A DNA stretch of 64,000 nt. Source: Micromonospora sp. KC723 (GTDB taxonomy: Bacteria; Actinomycetota; Actinomycetes; Mycobacteriales; Micromonosporaceae). Positions 37,123 through 46,912 of this stretch are shown here, piece after piece. Location: positions 1-64,000 of the forward strand of contig NZ_SMKD01000008.1 in assembly GCF_004348595.1 (NCBI RefSeq), in the 5' to 3' direction. A model generated the notes under the pieces. That model saw only the letters and a program-made list of their open reading frames with translations, did no database searches and was not told the origin of the DNA. The first letter of the stretch is position 1; every line of letters begins with the position of its first letter. A program made the translations under genes and the position numbers.

Positions 37123-38559
37123 TCAGCCCAGGTCGACGGCGGGGTAGAGCGGGAAACCGGTCAGCAGCTCGCCGGCCTGCCGGCTCACCTTGTCCGCCAG
37201 CGCCGGGTCGAGGACGTACTTCGCCTTCGACGGGGTGCCGTCGGCGTTGGCGCCCGGCGTGGTCTGGCTGAGCACGGTGTGGATCAGCTCGGCGGTGGCG
37301 TCCATCTCCACCGTGCCCAGGCCCCGGGTGGTCAGCGCCGGGGTGCCGACCCGGATGCCGGAGGTGTACCAGGCGCCGTTCGGGTCCTGCGGGACGGCGT
37401 TGCGGTTGGTCACGATCCCCGAGTCGAGCAGCGCCTGCTCGGCCTGGCGGCCGGTCAGCCCGTAGCCGGAGACGTCGATGAGCACCAGGTGGTTGTCGGT
37501 GCCGCCGGTGACCAGCTTCGCGCCCCGCCGCAGCAGCCCGTCGGCGAGCGCCTGCGCGTTGGTCACGATCCGGGACGCGTAGTCGGCGAAGTCGGGGCGG
37601 CGGGCCTCGGCCAGGGCGACCGCCTTGGCGGCCATCACGTGCGGCAGCGGGCCGCCGAGCACCATCGGGCAGCCCCGGTCCACCTGGTCGGCCAGCTCCG
37701 GCCCGCAGAGCACCATGCCACCGCGCGGGCCGCGCAGCGACTTGTGGGTGGTGGTGGTGACGATGTGCGCGTGCGGCACCGGGTCGAAGTCGCCGGTGAA
37801 GACCTTGCCGGCGACCAGGCCCGCGAAGTGCGCCATGTCGACCATGAAGGTGGCGCCGACGGAGTCGGCGATCTCCCGCATGATGCGGAAGTTCACCTTC
37901 CGCGGGTACGCCGAGTAGCCGGCGACCAGGATCAGCGGCCGGAACTCGCGGGCCGCCTCGGCGACCCGGTCGTAGTCGATCAACCCCGTGGTCGGGTCGG
38001 TGCCGTAGCTGCGCTGGTCGAACATCTTGCCGGAGATGTTCGGCCGGAAGCCGTGGGTGAGGTGGCCGCCGGCGTCCAGCGACATGCCGAGCATCCGCTG
38101 GTCGCCCAGTTCCCGGCGCAGCGCGAACCAGTCCGCCTCGGTGAGCTCGTTGACCTGGCGTACCTGGGCCTTCCTCAGCGCGGGGGACTCCACCCGGTCG
38201 GCGAGGATCGCCCAGAACGCCACCAGGTTGGCGTCGATGCCGGAGTGCGGCTGCACGTACGCGTGCGCGGCCCCGAACAGCTCCCGGGCGTGCTCGGCGG
38301 CGAGCGCCTCGACCGTGTCGACGTTCTGGCAGCCGGCGTAGAAGCGGCGGCCCACGGTGCCCTCGGCGTACTTGTCGCTGAACCAGTTGCCCATGGCCAG
38401 CAGGGTGGCCGGGGAGGCGTAGTTCTCGCTGGCGATGAGCTTGAGCGACCCGCGCTGGTCGGCCAGCTCGGCGCCGATGGCGTCGGCCACCCGGGGCTCG
38501 ACGGCGCGGATCACCTCGAGCGCGCTGCGGAAGGCGGTGGACTCGGCGTTCGGCGACAT
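37123..38559 (-). CDS. glyA: Serine hydroxymethyltransferase
   Basis: 478 aa PLP enzyme interconverting serine and glycine with tetrahydrofolate. [52 protein letters not shown] and the PLP lysine in [14 protein letters not shown] are diagnostic. SD AGGAGG precedes ATG 38559. A ZTP riboswitch precedes the gene, linking expression to one-carbon/folate status. The length is slightly above the usual 420-430, from an N-terminal extension and an internal insert ([19 protein letters not shown]) typical of a second actinobacterial type. Confidence 0.95.
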   Translation of the reverse strand: MSPNAESTAFRSALEVIRAVEPRVADAIGAELADQRGSLKLIASENYASPATLLAMGNWFSDKYAEGTVGRRFYAGCQNVDTVEALAAEHARELFGAAHAYVQPHSGIDANLVAFWAILADRVESPALRKAQVRQVNELTEADWFALRRELGDQRMLGMSLDAGGHLTHGFRPNISGKMFDQRSYGTDPTTGLIDYDRVAEAAREFRPLILVAGYSAYPRKVNFRIMREIADSVGATFMVDMAHFAGLVAGKVFTGDFDPVPHAHIVTTTTHKSLRGPRGGMVLCGPELADQVDRGCPMVLGGPLPHVMAAKAVALAEARRPDFADYASRIVTNAQALADGLLRRGAKLVTGGTDNHLVLIDVSGYGLTGRQAEQALLDSGIVTNRNAVPQDPNGAWYTSGIRVGTPALTTRGLGTVEMDATAELIHTVLSQTTPGANADGTPSKAKYVLDPALADKVSRQAGELLTGFPLYPAVDLG

Positions 38560-38577
38560 GCGACCTCCTACTGACGT

Positions 38578-38668
38578 GCGGAAGGCCCAGGCGCTCGGCG
38601 TGCGTCCTCATGACGGGGCCGCTTCCCGATGGTGCTCCATCCCCACGCGCCAGTCACGGCCCGCGACC
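38578..38668 (-). ncRNA. ZTP (pfl) riboswitch upstream of glyA
   Basis: Read on the minus strand, the leader carries the two conserved parts of the pfl motif: GCCGTGACTGGCG near 38662-38649 and GAGCGCCTGGGCC near 38595-38583, separated by a helix (GTGG...GGAGCACCATC) and CGGGAAGCG. These are the conserved ligand-binding and pseudoknot elements of ZTP riboswitches, which turn on purine and one-carbon genes such as glyA when ZTP/ZMP builds up. The only variation seen from the usual consensus is GGGAAGC for GGGGAGC. It ends about 20 bases before the glyA SD, so control of ribosome access or a short terminator are both possible. Confidence 0.88.
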
Positions 38669-38720
38669 GATCCTACCGGGTCGCCGTCGGGCCCTCCCGG
38701 TCCACCTCGCCGTACGGCCC

Positions 38721-38765
38721 GGCGGCGGTCCGTCCGCCCCGGCGGCGGTCCGTCCGCCCCGGCGG
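38721..38765. repeat. 20-bp tandem direct repeat, about 2.25 copies
   Basis: GGCGGCGGTCCGTCCGCCCC occurs at 38721-38740 and again, identical, at 38741-38760, followed by a partial GGCGG. It sits between the divergent glyA leader and the metallophosphoesterase gene. No function is evident; it may be slippage-prone GC sequence. Confidence 0.7.
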
Positions 38766-38867
38766 CACACCACCCGTCGCGGCCAGAGTCGATCACCCAC
38801 CCGACCCCACCTGGCGGCCGCCCGGTGGCGGCCCCACGGCCCGTCGCGGTCCGCGTACGATCGGTGG

Positions 38868-39734
38868 ATGGTGGGGGAGGAAACCGACGGGAGCCTGCTC
38901 GCCATCAGCGACCTGCACGTCGGGTACGCGGAGAACCGAGCCCTGGTCGAGGCGCTGCGGCCGTCCTCGCCCGGCGACTGGCTGATCGTCGCCGGCGACG
39001 TGGCCGACACCGCCGCCGACGTCGAGTGGGCGCTCGGGCTGCTCGCGCGGCGGTTCGAGAAGGTGCTGTGGGCCCCGGGCAACCACGAGCTGTGGACGCC
39101 ACGGGGCGACCCGGTCGAGCTGCGGGGACAGGCCCGCTACGCGCACCTCGTCCGGCGCTGTCGGGCACTGGGCGTGGTCACTCCGGAGGACGAGTACCCG
39201 GTGTGGCGGGGGCCGGGCGGGCCGGCGCTGGTGGCCCCGCTCTTCCTGCTCTACGACTACAGCTGGCGGCCGGAGGGGCTGGACCGCGCGGCGGCCCTCG
39301 CCGAGGCGTACCGGATTGGGATCGTCTGCACCGACGAGCTGCTGCTCCACCCCGACCCGTACCCGAGCCGGCAGGAGTGGTCCGCGGCCCGGGTCGCCGA
39401 GACGGCCCGGCGGCTCGACGCGCGCGAGCCGGGCCTGCCGACCGTGCTGGTCAACCACTGGCCGCTGGTCCGCGACCCGACCCGGGTGCTGCGCTACCCG
39501 ATCTTCGCCCAGTGGTGCGGCACCGAGGCCACCGCCGACTGGCACCGGCGCTTCGCCGCCGCCGCCGTCGTCTACGGGCACCTGCACATCCCCCGCACCA
39601 CCTGGTACGACGGGGTGCGCTTCGAGGAGGTCTCGGTGGGCTACCCACGGGAGTGGCGCACCCGCCCGACGCCGCCGGGGCGGCCGCGGCGCATCCTGCC
39701 TGCGCCCGACGGGGTGCCGCCGACGGCTTGGTGA
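38868..39734 (+). CDS. Calcineurin-like metallophosphoesterase
   Basis: 288 aa. All five metal-site blocks are visible: LLAISDLHVGYAEN (DxH), IVAGDVADT (GD), LWAPGNHELW (GNHE), TVLVNHWPL (NH) and VVYGHLHIPRTTWYDG (GHxH). A cytoplasmic phosphoesterase of unknown substrate; such proteins often neighbour PPTase genes in actinomycetes, but that is not the case here. The ATG at 38868 precedes the first metal motif by 16 residues; no strong SD. Confidence 0.88.
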   Translation: MVGEETDGSLLAISDLHVGYAENRALVEALRPSSPGDWLIVAGDVADTAADVEWALGLLARRFEKVLWAPGNHELWTPRGDPVELRGQARYAHLVRRCRALGVVTPEDEYPVWRGPGGPALVAPLFLLYDYSWRPEGLDRAAALAEAYRIGIVCTDELLLHPDPYPSRQEWSAARVAETARRLDAREPGLPTVLVNHWPLVRDPTRVLRYPIFAQWCGTEATADWHRRFAAAAVVYGHLHIPRTTWYDGVRFEEVSVGYPREWRTRPTPPGRPRRILPAPDGVPPTAW

Positions 39735-39784
39735 CCGCACGGCGCGGGGCCGGGCCGCCGGCCCGGCCCCGCGCCGCGCGGTCA
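39732..39784. terminator. Long bidirectional terminator hairpin
   Basis: The 25-base arms 39732-39756 and 39760-39784 match at 24 of 25 positions, with a 3-base loop GCC. The arms include the stop codons of both converging genes (TGA 39732-39734 and TCA 39782-39784). A very stable factor-independent stop for both strands. Confidence 0.8.
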
Positions 39785-40282
39785 GGCGGTGACCGCGTCG
39801 ACGGCCTTCTTGATCGCCTTCGGGTCGGCGGGGGAGCGTGGTGCCGACGGTCGCATGTCGATCATCCGCTGGCCGATCTCCTGGAGCTGGTTGCGGCCGA
39901 GCGCCTCCCGTACCTTCGGGAACCACTCCTGCTCCTCCTCCTCGACATGGTGCTCGACGTTCTCGATCAGCACCGTCGTCTTGGCCACGAAGCGCTCGTC
40001 GGAGGGATCCATGGTGGCCAGCTCGGCGCAGAGCAGGTCGGCCACGTGGTGCTCCTCGTACGACTCGAGGATGTCGTCCTCCAGGTCGGGCAGAAGCTTG
40101 CGGATCTCCGGGTACATGACCTCGTTCTCGAGGTAGGTGTGCACCGTCAGGGCCTCCAGGATCTGCCGCACCAGCTTCCCGCGCTCGGCGGCCGGGCCGT
40201 CCTCGGCCTTGGCGAACTGGCGGAACAGGCGACGCATCTCCTTGTGGTCCTCTTTGAGCAGGACGATGGCATCGGTGGACAC
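39782..40282 (-). CDS. Hemerythrin HHE-domain protein
   Basis: 166 aa, all-helical. Iron-binding His/Glu pattern: KEDHKEMRRLF, ALTVHTYLENEVMYPEI, EEHHVADLL and ENVEHHVEEEEQEWFP. Bacterial HHE proteins bind a di-iron centre and respond to O2, NO or redox stress. GTG 40282 follows GGAGGTCC. Confidence 0.9.
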   Translation of the reverse strand: MSTDAIVLLKEDHKEMRRLFRQFAKAEDGPAAERGKLVRQILEALTVHTYLENEVMYPEIRKLLPDLEDDILESYEEHHVADLLCAELATMDPSDERFVAKTTVLIENVEHHVEEEEQEWFPKVREALGRNQLQEIGQRMIDMRPSAPRSPADPKAIKKAVDAVTA

Positions 40283-40347
40283 CGGCGGACCTCCTTGGTT
40301 CGGCTGACGACTGTCCCGTACCCCGGTGGTGAGCTGCGAAAACGGAC

Positions 40348-40375
40348 GGGGCCCGGCGGAGATCCGCCGGGCCCC
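40348..40375 (-). terminator. Terminator of subtilase gene
   Basis: GGGGCCCGGCGGA (40348-40360) and TCCGCCGGGCCCC (40363-40375) form a 13-bp stem with a 2-base gap. On the minus strand it is followed by GTCCGTTTTCG, a short T run, which fits an intrinsic terminator 15 bases after the protease stop. Confidence 0.75.
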
Positions 40376-40389
40376 GGGTTGCGGTGCGG

Positions 40390-41877
<1,488 letters not shown>

Positions 41878-42022
41878 ACAGACTCCCAGGGGCTGTCTCC
41901 AGCCGGGCACGCCCCCGGGTGGGAGCGGCCGGCGGGAAGAGGGCGGGACGCCCACTTCCGGACCATCAGCGCCGCAGCCCGGTGTGGCGTTACGCGCCAC
42001 GGTGCGACGCGCCCGGGGCGTG

Positions 42023-42892
42023 TCACACCGTGGCGAGGGTGTGCGGAATCTCGTCGAGCAGCTCGCGGGCGAGGAAGCCGATCCGCCCGAACCGGGGGAC
42101 CAGCCGCTGGCCACTCACCGCGTGCGCCCAGGCCGCCCAGCAGGCGGCCTGGGCGGGCTCGGCTCCCCGGGAGAGCAGCCCCGCCAGCAGGCCGGCCCGG
42201 ACGTCGCCGCTGCCGGAGGTGCCCAGCCCGGCGTCGCCGCTCTCCTCCCGCCACGCCGTCGCGTCCGGGGTGGCGATGTGTCCGTACAGGGAGACCACCG
42301 CCTCGTACCGGCGGGCGAGCTCGCGGGCCTCGGCGATGAGGTCGTCACCGGGCTCCCGGCCGAGCAGGTGCCGCGCCTCGGTCAGGTTGGGGGTGAGCAC
42401 CACCGGCCGGCCGGAGCCGACCAACAGGTCCGGTTCGTGGCTGAGCGCGCCGAGGGCGTACGCGTCGAGCACCAGCGCGGTCTCCCGCCCGGCCGCATCG
42501 AGGACCAGGTGCAGTACCGCCCGGGTCTCGTCGATGTCGTGCAGGCCCGGGCCGACGGCGACCACGTCGGCCTGCCCGACCAACTCGGCGAGCCGGTCCC
42601 CGGGGTCGCCGGCCACCGAACCGTCCCTGGTCTCCGGCAACCCGACGACCAGGGCCTCCGGCACCTGGATACTGAGCGCCGTGGCGGTGGACTCGGCGGC
42701 GGCGAGCTGAAGGACCCCGGCCCCCGCGCGCAGCGCCGCGACCCCGGCCAGCAGCACCGCGCCGGGGGTGGAGCGGGAGCCGCCGACCACCAGCACCGTG
42801 CCCCGTTGCTCCTTGCCGCCGGTGGGCACGGGCAGCGCCCAGTCCCGCAGCAGCGCCGGGGTGATGGTTCGCACGTCAGACCGGTTCGGCAT
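42023..42892 (-). CDS. nnrD: ADP/ATP-dependent (S)-NAD(P)H-hydrate dehydratase
   Basis: 289 aa, ribokinase-like YjeF C-terminal (CARKD) domain alone, without the N-terminal epimerase. GTVLVVGGSRSTPGAVLLAG, AVGPGLHD, VLDAYALGAL, PVVLTPNLTEA and LGTSGSGDVRAGLLAGLL with the catalytic Asp. It repairs damaged hydrated NAD(P)H. Start chosen at ATG 42892, which overlaps the end of the upstream phosphatase gene by 17 bases, so the two form an operon. Confidence 0.88.
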   Translation of the reverse strand: MPNRSDVRTITPALLRDWALPVPTGGKEQRGTVLVVGGSRSTPGAVLLAGVAALRAGAGVLQLAAAESTATALSIQVPEALVVGLPETRDGSVAGDPGDRLAELVGQADVVAVGPGLHDIDETRAVLHLVLDAAGRETALVLDAYALGALSHEPDLLVGSGRPVVLTPNLTEARHLLGREPGDDLIAEARELARRYEAVVSLYGHIATPDATAWREESGDAGLGTSGSGDVRAGLLAGLLSRGAEPAQAACWAAWAHAVSGQRLVPRFGRIGFLARELLDEIPHTLATV

Positions 42893-43607
42893 GGACCTCG
42901 TCCTCCTCGGTGGGCCGGGCACCGTGCTGGCGCAGGTGTCGTACGTCGTTGAAGGTGTCCGGGACGAGCCGGCCCCCGGTGTCGGCGAACCAGCCGGTCA
43001 CCGAACAGTTGGCGATCACGTGTTGTCTGGTCAGGTCCATCAGCTCCGCCTCGGTCAGGCCCTCCACCAGGTAACGGAGCAGGAAGACCAGGGCGTCGTG
43101 GCCGAAGAGCAGCACCCGCCGGCCCCCGTGGTCGCGGCGCAGGTCGCCCAGCAGCGCGCGCAGCCGCAGGGCCACGTCCGCCCAGGACTCGCCCCCGGGG
43201 GGCCGGTAGTAGAACTTGCCGAGCCGCCGCCGGCGGGCGGCCTCCTCGGGGAACCGCCGGGCGACCCCGTACCCGGTCAGCCCGTCGAGGACACCCAGTT
43301 CCCGGTCGCGTAGCCGTTCGTCCCGGCTCACCGGGATCCCGGTGCCGGCCAGGGCCAGCTCGGCGGTCCGTACCGCCCGCAGGTACGGCGACATCACCGC
43401 CACGTCCGGCCGCCGCTGCCCGGGCAGGCCGGCGAGCCAGCGGGCGGTCGCCCGGGCCTGCTCCTCGCCGGTGGTCGAGAGCGGCACGTCGGCGTCGCGG
43501 TGGGTCAGGTCGATCAGTTCCGCGCCGGACGCCTCGGCCGCGACGGCGGCGACGTTCGCCGTGCTCTCCCCGTGCCGCACGATCCAGAGGGCTCGCAGTT
43601 CCGCCAT
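42876..43607 (-). CDS. Histidine phosphatase family (phosphoglycerate mutase-like) protein
   Basis: 243 aa. Catalytic motif LWIVRHGESTANVAAV, second His in LLFGHDALVFLLR, and the phosphate-pocket segment SPYLRAVRTAEL. Could be a broad phosphatase or sugar-phosphate phosphatase. ATG 43607 places the RHG motif at residue 10, as usual. Coupled to nnrD. Confidence 0.88.
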   Translation of the reverse strand: MAELRALWIVRHGESTANVAAVAAEASGAELIDLTHRDADVPLSTTGEEQARATARWLAGLPGQRRPDVAVMSPYLRAVRTAELALAGTGIPVSRDERLRDRELGVLDGLTGYGVARRFPEEAARRRRLGKFYYRPPGGESWADVALRLRALLGDLRRDHGGRRVLLFGHDALVFLLRYLVEGLTEAELMDLTRQHVIANCSVTGWFADTGGRLVPDTFNDVRHLRQHGARPTEEDEVHAEPV

Positions 43608-43755
43608 GGCGGCATGCCTACCCGGGGGCCGCGCCGGGTAACCGTGCGGACTGCCCGCCGCCGGCCGCGTCGATCCGCTCGCGGCGGGGGCGCGTGAACC
43701 CACCGGGGGCGGGTAACCGCTGGCTCCACCGGAACCGACACAGGGGAGGTACGCC

Positions 43756-43992
43756 GTGGCGACCATGGTCAGGGAACCGGCCAGCCCGGTGAAGGACAAG
43801 AACTACGACCTGATCCACGCCCTGCAGATGTCCTTGCAGCACATCTGGCAGCTGGAGACGTACATCGCCGACGCGGACGCCCGGGGTGACAACGAGCTCG
43901 CCACCTGGTTCCGCAAGCTTCAGGAGAACAACCGCAAGGCCGGTGAGCAGGGCAAGCGGATGCTCGCGGAGCGGCTGCGGGAGAACGGCTGA
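43756..43992 (+). CDS. Small conserved hypothetical protein
   Basis: 78 aa, helical and charged: KDKNYDLIHALQMSLQHIWQ, then LETYIADADARGDNELATW and KLQENNRKAGEQGKRMLAER. GTG 43756 with GGGGAGG upstream. Looks like a single helical hairpin or ferritin-like fragment; no function known to me. A perfect terminator follows. Confidence 0.75.
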   Translation: MATMVREPASPVKDKNYDLIHALQMSLQHIWQLETYIADADARGDNELATWFRKLQENNRKAGEQGKRMLAERLRENG

Positions 43993-44003
43993 GCGTCGTC
44001 GTG

Positions 44004-44037
44004 GCGACCGGGCGGACCGGAGGGTCCGCCCGGTCGC
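44004..44037 (+). terminator. Terminator after small helical protein
   Basis: GCGACCGGGCGGACC (44004-44018) and GGTCCGCCCGGTCGC (44023-44037): perfect 15-bp stem, 4-base loop GGAG, 11 bases after the stop codon. Confidence 0.8.
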
Positions 44038-44071
44038 GACCGGTGCCGGCACCGGGCGTTACCCTGCGGGC

Positions 44072-44617
44072 ATGGACGGCGGGCAGGACGGCGAACGGCT
44101 CGCCGCGTCCCTCGGGCGCAGCCTGGCCCGGCTCACCTTCGCCGACCTGACCACCGACGCGGTGACGGCCCGGATCATCGACGCCGTGGTCGCCTGGGGG
44201 CACGAGCAGGGCTGGCGCGTCTACCGCCGGGCACCGAGCGTGCTGCCGTTGCCGCCGCCGCTGTCGGATCGGTGGTCCGTGCTCGATGTCGGCTGTGCCC
44301 GGGCGGACGGGCCGCCCGTCGTCATCGAGGTCGACCACACCGACCGGCGTCGTACCTGGGACAAGCTGGCGGCGGAGGCCGGGGCCGGGCGGATCGCGAT
44401 CTGGGTGCGCTGGGGGGCGGGCCGGTTCGGTGCCCCGCCGCCGCCCATCCATCTGGTCACCTGCCAGGTGGACCGCCGGCCGGGGCCGGCCGGGGCAGGC
44501 CGGCTGCACCACCGGGCCCCGGGCGGTCACCGGCCGCCACCCCCGCACTCCGTGGCGCCGGCCGGCGGCACCGCGCTGCCGCTGCCCCTGCCCACGGCGG
44601 ACGCCGAGACGCCCTGA
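44072..44617 (+). CDS. Conserved hypothetical protein
   Basis: 181 aa. The N-terminal part (SLARLTFADLTTDAVTARII, VVAWGHEQGWRVYRRAPS) and WSVLDVGCARADGPPVVIEVDHTDRRRTWDKL suggest a small nuclease-like or DUF fold with conserved VIEVD; the C-terminus is a low-complexity Pro/Ala tail. Function not recognised. High coding GC3 supports a real gene. Confidence 0.6.
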   Translation: MDGGQDGERLAASLGRSLARLTFADLTTDAVTARIIDAVVAWGHEQGWRVYRRAPSVLPLPPPLSDRWSVLDVGCARADGPPVVIEVDHTDRRRTWDKLAAEAGAGRIAIWVRWGAGRFGAPPPPIHLVTCQVDRRPGPAGAGRLHHRAPGGHRPPPPHSVAPAGGTALPLPLPTADAETP

Positions 44618-44623
44618 GGTGGC

Positions 44624-45244
44624 CTACTCGAAGCGGGACGGGTCGCCCGCGCCGTGCCGGACGATCTCCGGCTCGCCCTGCGAGAAGTCGACCACCGTGG
44701 TGGGTTGGGTGCCGCACTCGCCGGAGTCGAGCACCGCGTCGACCGCGTGCTCCAGCCGCTCCTTGATCTCCCAGCCCTGCGTCATCGGCTCGACCTCGTC
44801 GGGCAGCAGCAGGGTGCTCGACACCAGCGGCTCGCCCAGCTCGGCCAGGAGCGCCTGGGTCACCGCGTGGTCGGGGATGCGGACCCCCACGGTCTTCTTC
44901 CTCGGGTGCAGCAGCCGGCGCGGCACCTCCTTCGTCGCCGGCAGGATGAACGTGTAGCTGCCCGGGGTCGCCGCCTTCAACGACCGGAACACCGCGTTGT
45001 CGATCCTGACGAACTGGCCGAGCTGGGCGAAGTCCCGGCACACCAGGGTGAAGTGGTGCCGGTCGTCGAGGTGGCGGATGGCGCGGATCCGGTCGATTCC
45101 GTCCCGGTTGCCCAGCCGGCAGCCGAGGGCGAAGCACGAGTCCGTCGGGTAGGCGATCAGTCCGTCCCGGCGGACCAGGTCGGCCACCCGGCTGATCGTC
45201 CGCGGTTGCGGGTCCACCGGGTGCACGTCGAAGTACGTCGCCAT
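44624..45244 (-). CDS. YrdC/Sua5/YciO-family protein (threonylcarbamoyl-AMP synthase-like)
   Basis: 206 aa. DGLIAYPTDSCFALGCRLGN, RHHFTLVCRDFAQLGQF, PGSYTFILPATKEVPRRLLHPRKKT, VGVRIPDH and PLVSSTLL match the YrdC double-stranded-RNA-binding fold, most like the YciO branch. Sua5 members make the t6A precursor; YciO members are related but less understood. The gene converges with the preceding plus-strand gene by 6 bases. Confidence 0.85.
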   Translation of the reverse strand: MATYFDVHPVDPQPRTISRVADLVRRDGLIAYPTDSCFALGCRLGNRDGIDRIRAIRHLDDRHHFTLVCRDFAQLGQFVRIDNAVFRSLKAATPGSYTFILPATKEVPRRLLHPRKKTVGVRIPDHAVTQALLAELGEPLVSSTLLLPDEVEPMTQGWEIKERLEHAVDAVLDSGECGTQPTTVVDFSQGEPEIVRHGAGDPSRFE

Positions 45245-45324
45245 GACCGCAGCCTACGAGCGGGTGATCCGACCCGCCGCGTCGGTGGCCACCAACCGTT
45301 CCGGGCGGGGTTACGGTGTGAGGC

Positions 45325-46296
45325 GTGGCGACGGCGGCGGAGGAGATCCGGGTCGGGGACCGGCTGGTCCGCGTCTCCAGCCCGGACAAGCCCTACTTCC
45401 CCGAACGTGGGCTGACCAAGCTGGACGTGGTCCGCTACTTCCTCGCCGTGGGCGACGGCATCCTGCGGGCGCTGCGGGACCGGCCGACCATGCTGGAACG
45501 CTGGCCGCGCGGGGTCTTCGAGGGTGCCAAGATCGCCACCCGGCAGGACAGCCGGGGCGACGCGTTCTACCAGAAGCGGCTGCCAGCCGGCGCGCCCGAC
45601 TGGGTACGCACCGCGCACCTCACCTTCCCCAGCGGCCGAACGGCCGACGAGGTCGCGCCGAGCGAGCTGGCGGTGGTGATCTGGGCGGTGAACCTGGGCA
45701 CCCTGCGGTTCCACCCGTGGCCGGTCACCGCCGCCGACGTGGCCCGCCCCGACCAGCTTCGCATCGACCTGGATCCGATGCCGGGCGTCGGCTTCGACCA
45801 GGTGGTGCCGGTGGCGCACGAGGTCCGGGCGTGCCTCGACGAGGTGGGGCTGGTCGGCTATCCGAAGACTACCGGCGGGCGAGGGCTGCACGTCTACCTG
45901 TCCATCGAGCCGCGCTGGAGCTTCGGCGAGTGCCGGCGGGCGGTGCTGGCGCTGGGCCGCCAGGTGCAGCGCCGCCGCCCCGACCTGGTGACCACCACGT
46001 GGTGGCGGGAGCAGCGCGACCGGCCGGTCTTCGTCGACTACAACCAGATGGCCCGCGACCACACGATGACCTCGGCGTACTCGATCCGGCCCACGCCGGC
46101 CGCGCTGGTCTCCGCGCCGCTGGACTGGGCCGAGTTGGACGACGTGCGGCCGGAGGACTTCGACGTGGTGAGCATGCCGGCCCGGTTCGCCGAGCGCGGC
46201 GACCCGCACGTCGGGCTGGACGGGCGGCGGTTCTCGCTGGAGCCGCTGCTCGAGTGGGCCGACCGGGAGGGTCTGGAGGCCCCGCCGGAGCGGTGA
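45325..46296 (+). CDS. LigD-type polymerase/primase domain protein
   Basis: 323 aa, the archaeo-eukaryotic primase-like polymerase domain of LigD alone, without ligase or phosphoesterase parts. Motifs: KPYFPERGLTKLDVVRYFLA, FYQKRLPAGAPDWVRT, RIDLDPMPGVGFDQVV (catalytic DLD), TTGGRGLHVYL and VFVDYNQMARDHTMTSAYS. Such stand-alone proteins fill or extend ends in Ku-dependent end joining. GTG start. No ku gene lies in the window. Confidence 0.92.
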   Translation: MATAAEEIRVGDRLVRVSSPDKPYFPERGLTKLDVVRYFLAVGDGILRALRDRPTMLERWPRGVFEGAKIATRQDSRGDAFYQKRLPAGAPDWVRTAHLTFPSGRTADEVAPSELAVVIWAVNLGTLRFHPWPVTAADVARPDQLRIDLDPMPGVGFDQVVPVAHEVRACLDEVGLVGYPKTTGGRGLHVYLSIEPRWSFGECRRAVLALGRQVQRRRPDLVTTTWWREQRDRPVFVDYNQMARDHTMTSAYSIRPTPAALVSAPLDWAELDDVRPEDFDVVSMPARFAERGDPHVGLDGRRFSLEPLLEWADREGLEAPPER

Positions 46297-46300
46297 GCCG

Positions 46301-46807
46301 CTACGCCCAGGGGCTTCCGGCGCCGTCGAACTCCTCGAAGACCAGCCAGCTGCGGGTGGACAGCACCCCGGCGATGCCCTGCACCCGGTCCAGCACCACG
46401 TCCCGCAGGGTGGCGTTGTCCGGCGCGCGGACCAGGGCCAGCACGTCGTGCTCGCCGCTGAGCAGCGCGACGTGCTCGACGTAACGGACCCGGGCCAGTT
46501 CCGCCGACACCTCCCGCCAGCTGTTCTGCTGGATGGTCAGGGCGATGTACGCCGAGGTGCCCAGTCCCGCCGGCTCCGGCGCCACCCGCGCGCCGAATCC
46601 GGTGATCACCCCGTCGCGCAGCAGCCGCTCCACGCGGGCGTACGCGTTGGTGCGTGAGACGTGCACCCGTTCGGCCAGCGTACGAATCGAGATCCGGCCG
46701 TCGCGGACCAGTTCGTCCAGGACCCGCCGGTCCACCTCGTCCAGTGGGGCGGCCGAACGTCCCGTTCCGCCCGACCGGTACGCCTCCGGGCTGTTCTCCT
46801 GGCTCAC
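46301..46807 (-). CDS. Lrp/AsnC-family regulator, divergent from bkd operon
   Basis: 168 aa from GTG 46807, chosen because GGAGG (46817-46813) sits 5 bases upstream; ATG 46810 or 46819 are alternatives. N-terminal winged HTH: LDEVDRRVLDELVRDGRISI, RTLAERVHVSRTNAYARVER; C-terminal RAM ligand-binding domain with GEHDVLALVRAPDN. Lrp proteins next to branched-chain 2-oxo acid dehydrogenase genes (BkdR type) sense branched-chain amino acids and control those genes; the divergent arrangement here supports that. Confidence 0.92.
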   Translation of the reverse strand: MSQENSPEAYRSGGTGRSAAPLDEVDRRVLDELVRDGRISIRTLAERVHVSRTNAYARVERLLRDGVITGFGARVAPEPAGLGTSAYIALTIQQNSWREVSAELARVRYVEHVALLSGEHDVLALVRAPDNATLRDVVLDRVQGIAGVLSTRSWLVFEEFDGAGSPWA

Positions 46808-46912
46808 CATGGCCTCCATGCGCCGCCATTCGTCCCGCGTTCACCGGGCATCTTGAGTCAATCATCCGACGGCAGGAGCATAGGTCCACCACACGTCCAG
46901 GAGGTCCCCGCC

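Noticed and set aside
38721-38765. Tandem repeat as an attachment site or origin
   Set aside because: Only two GC-rich copies, no integrase, tRNA or replication gene next to it.
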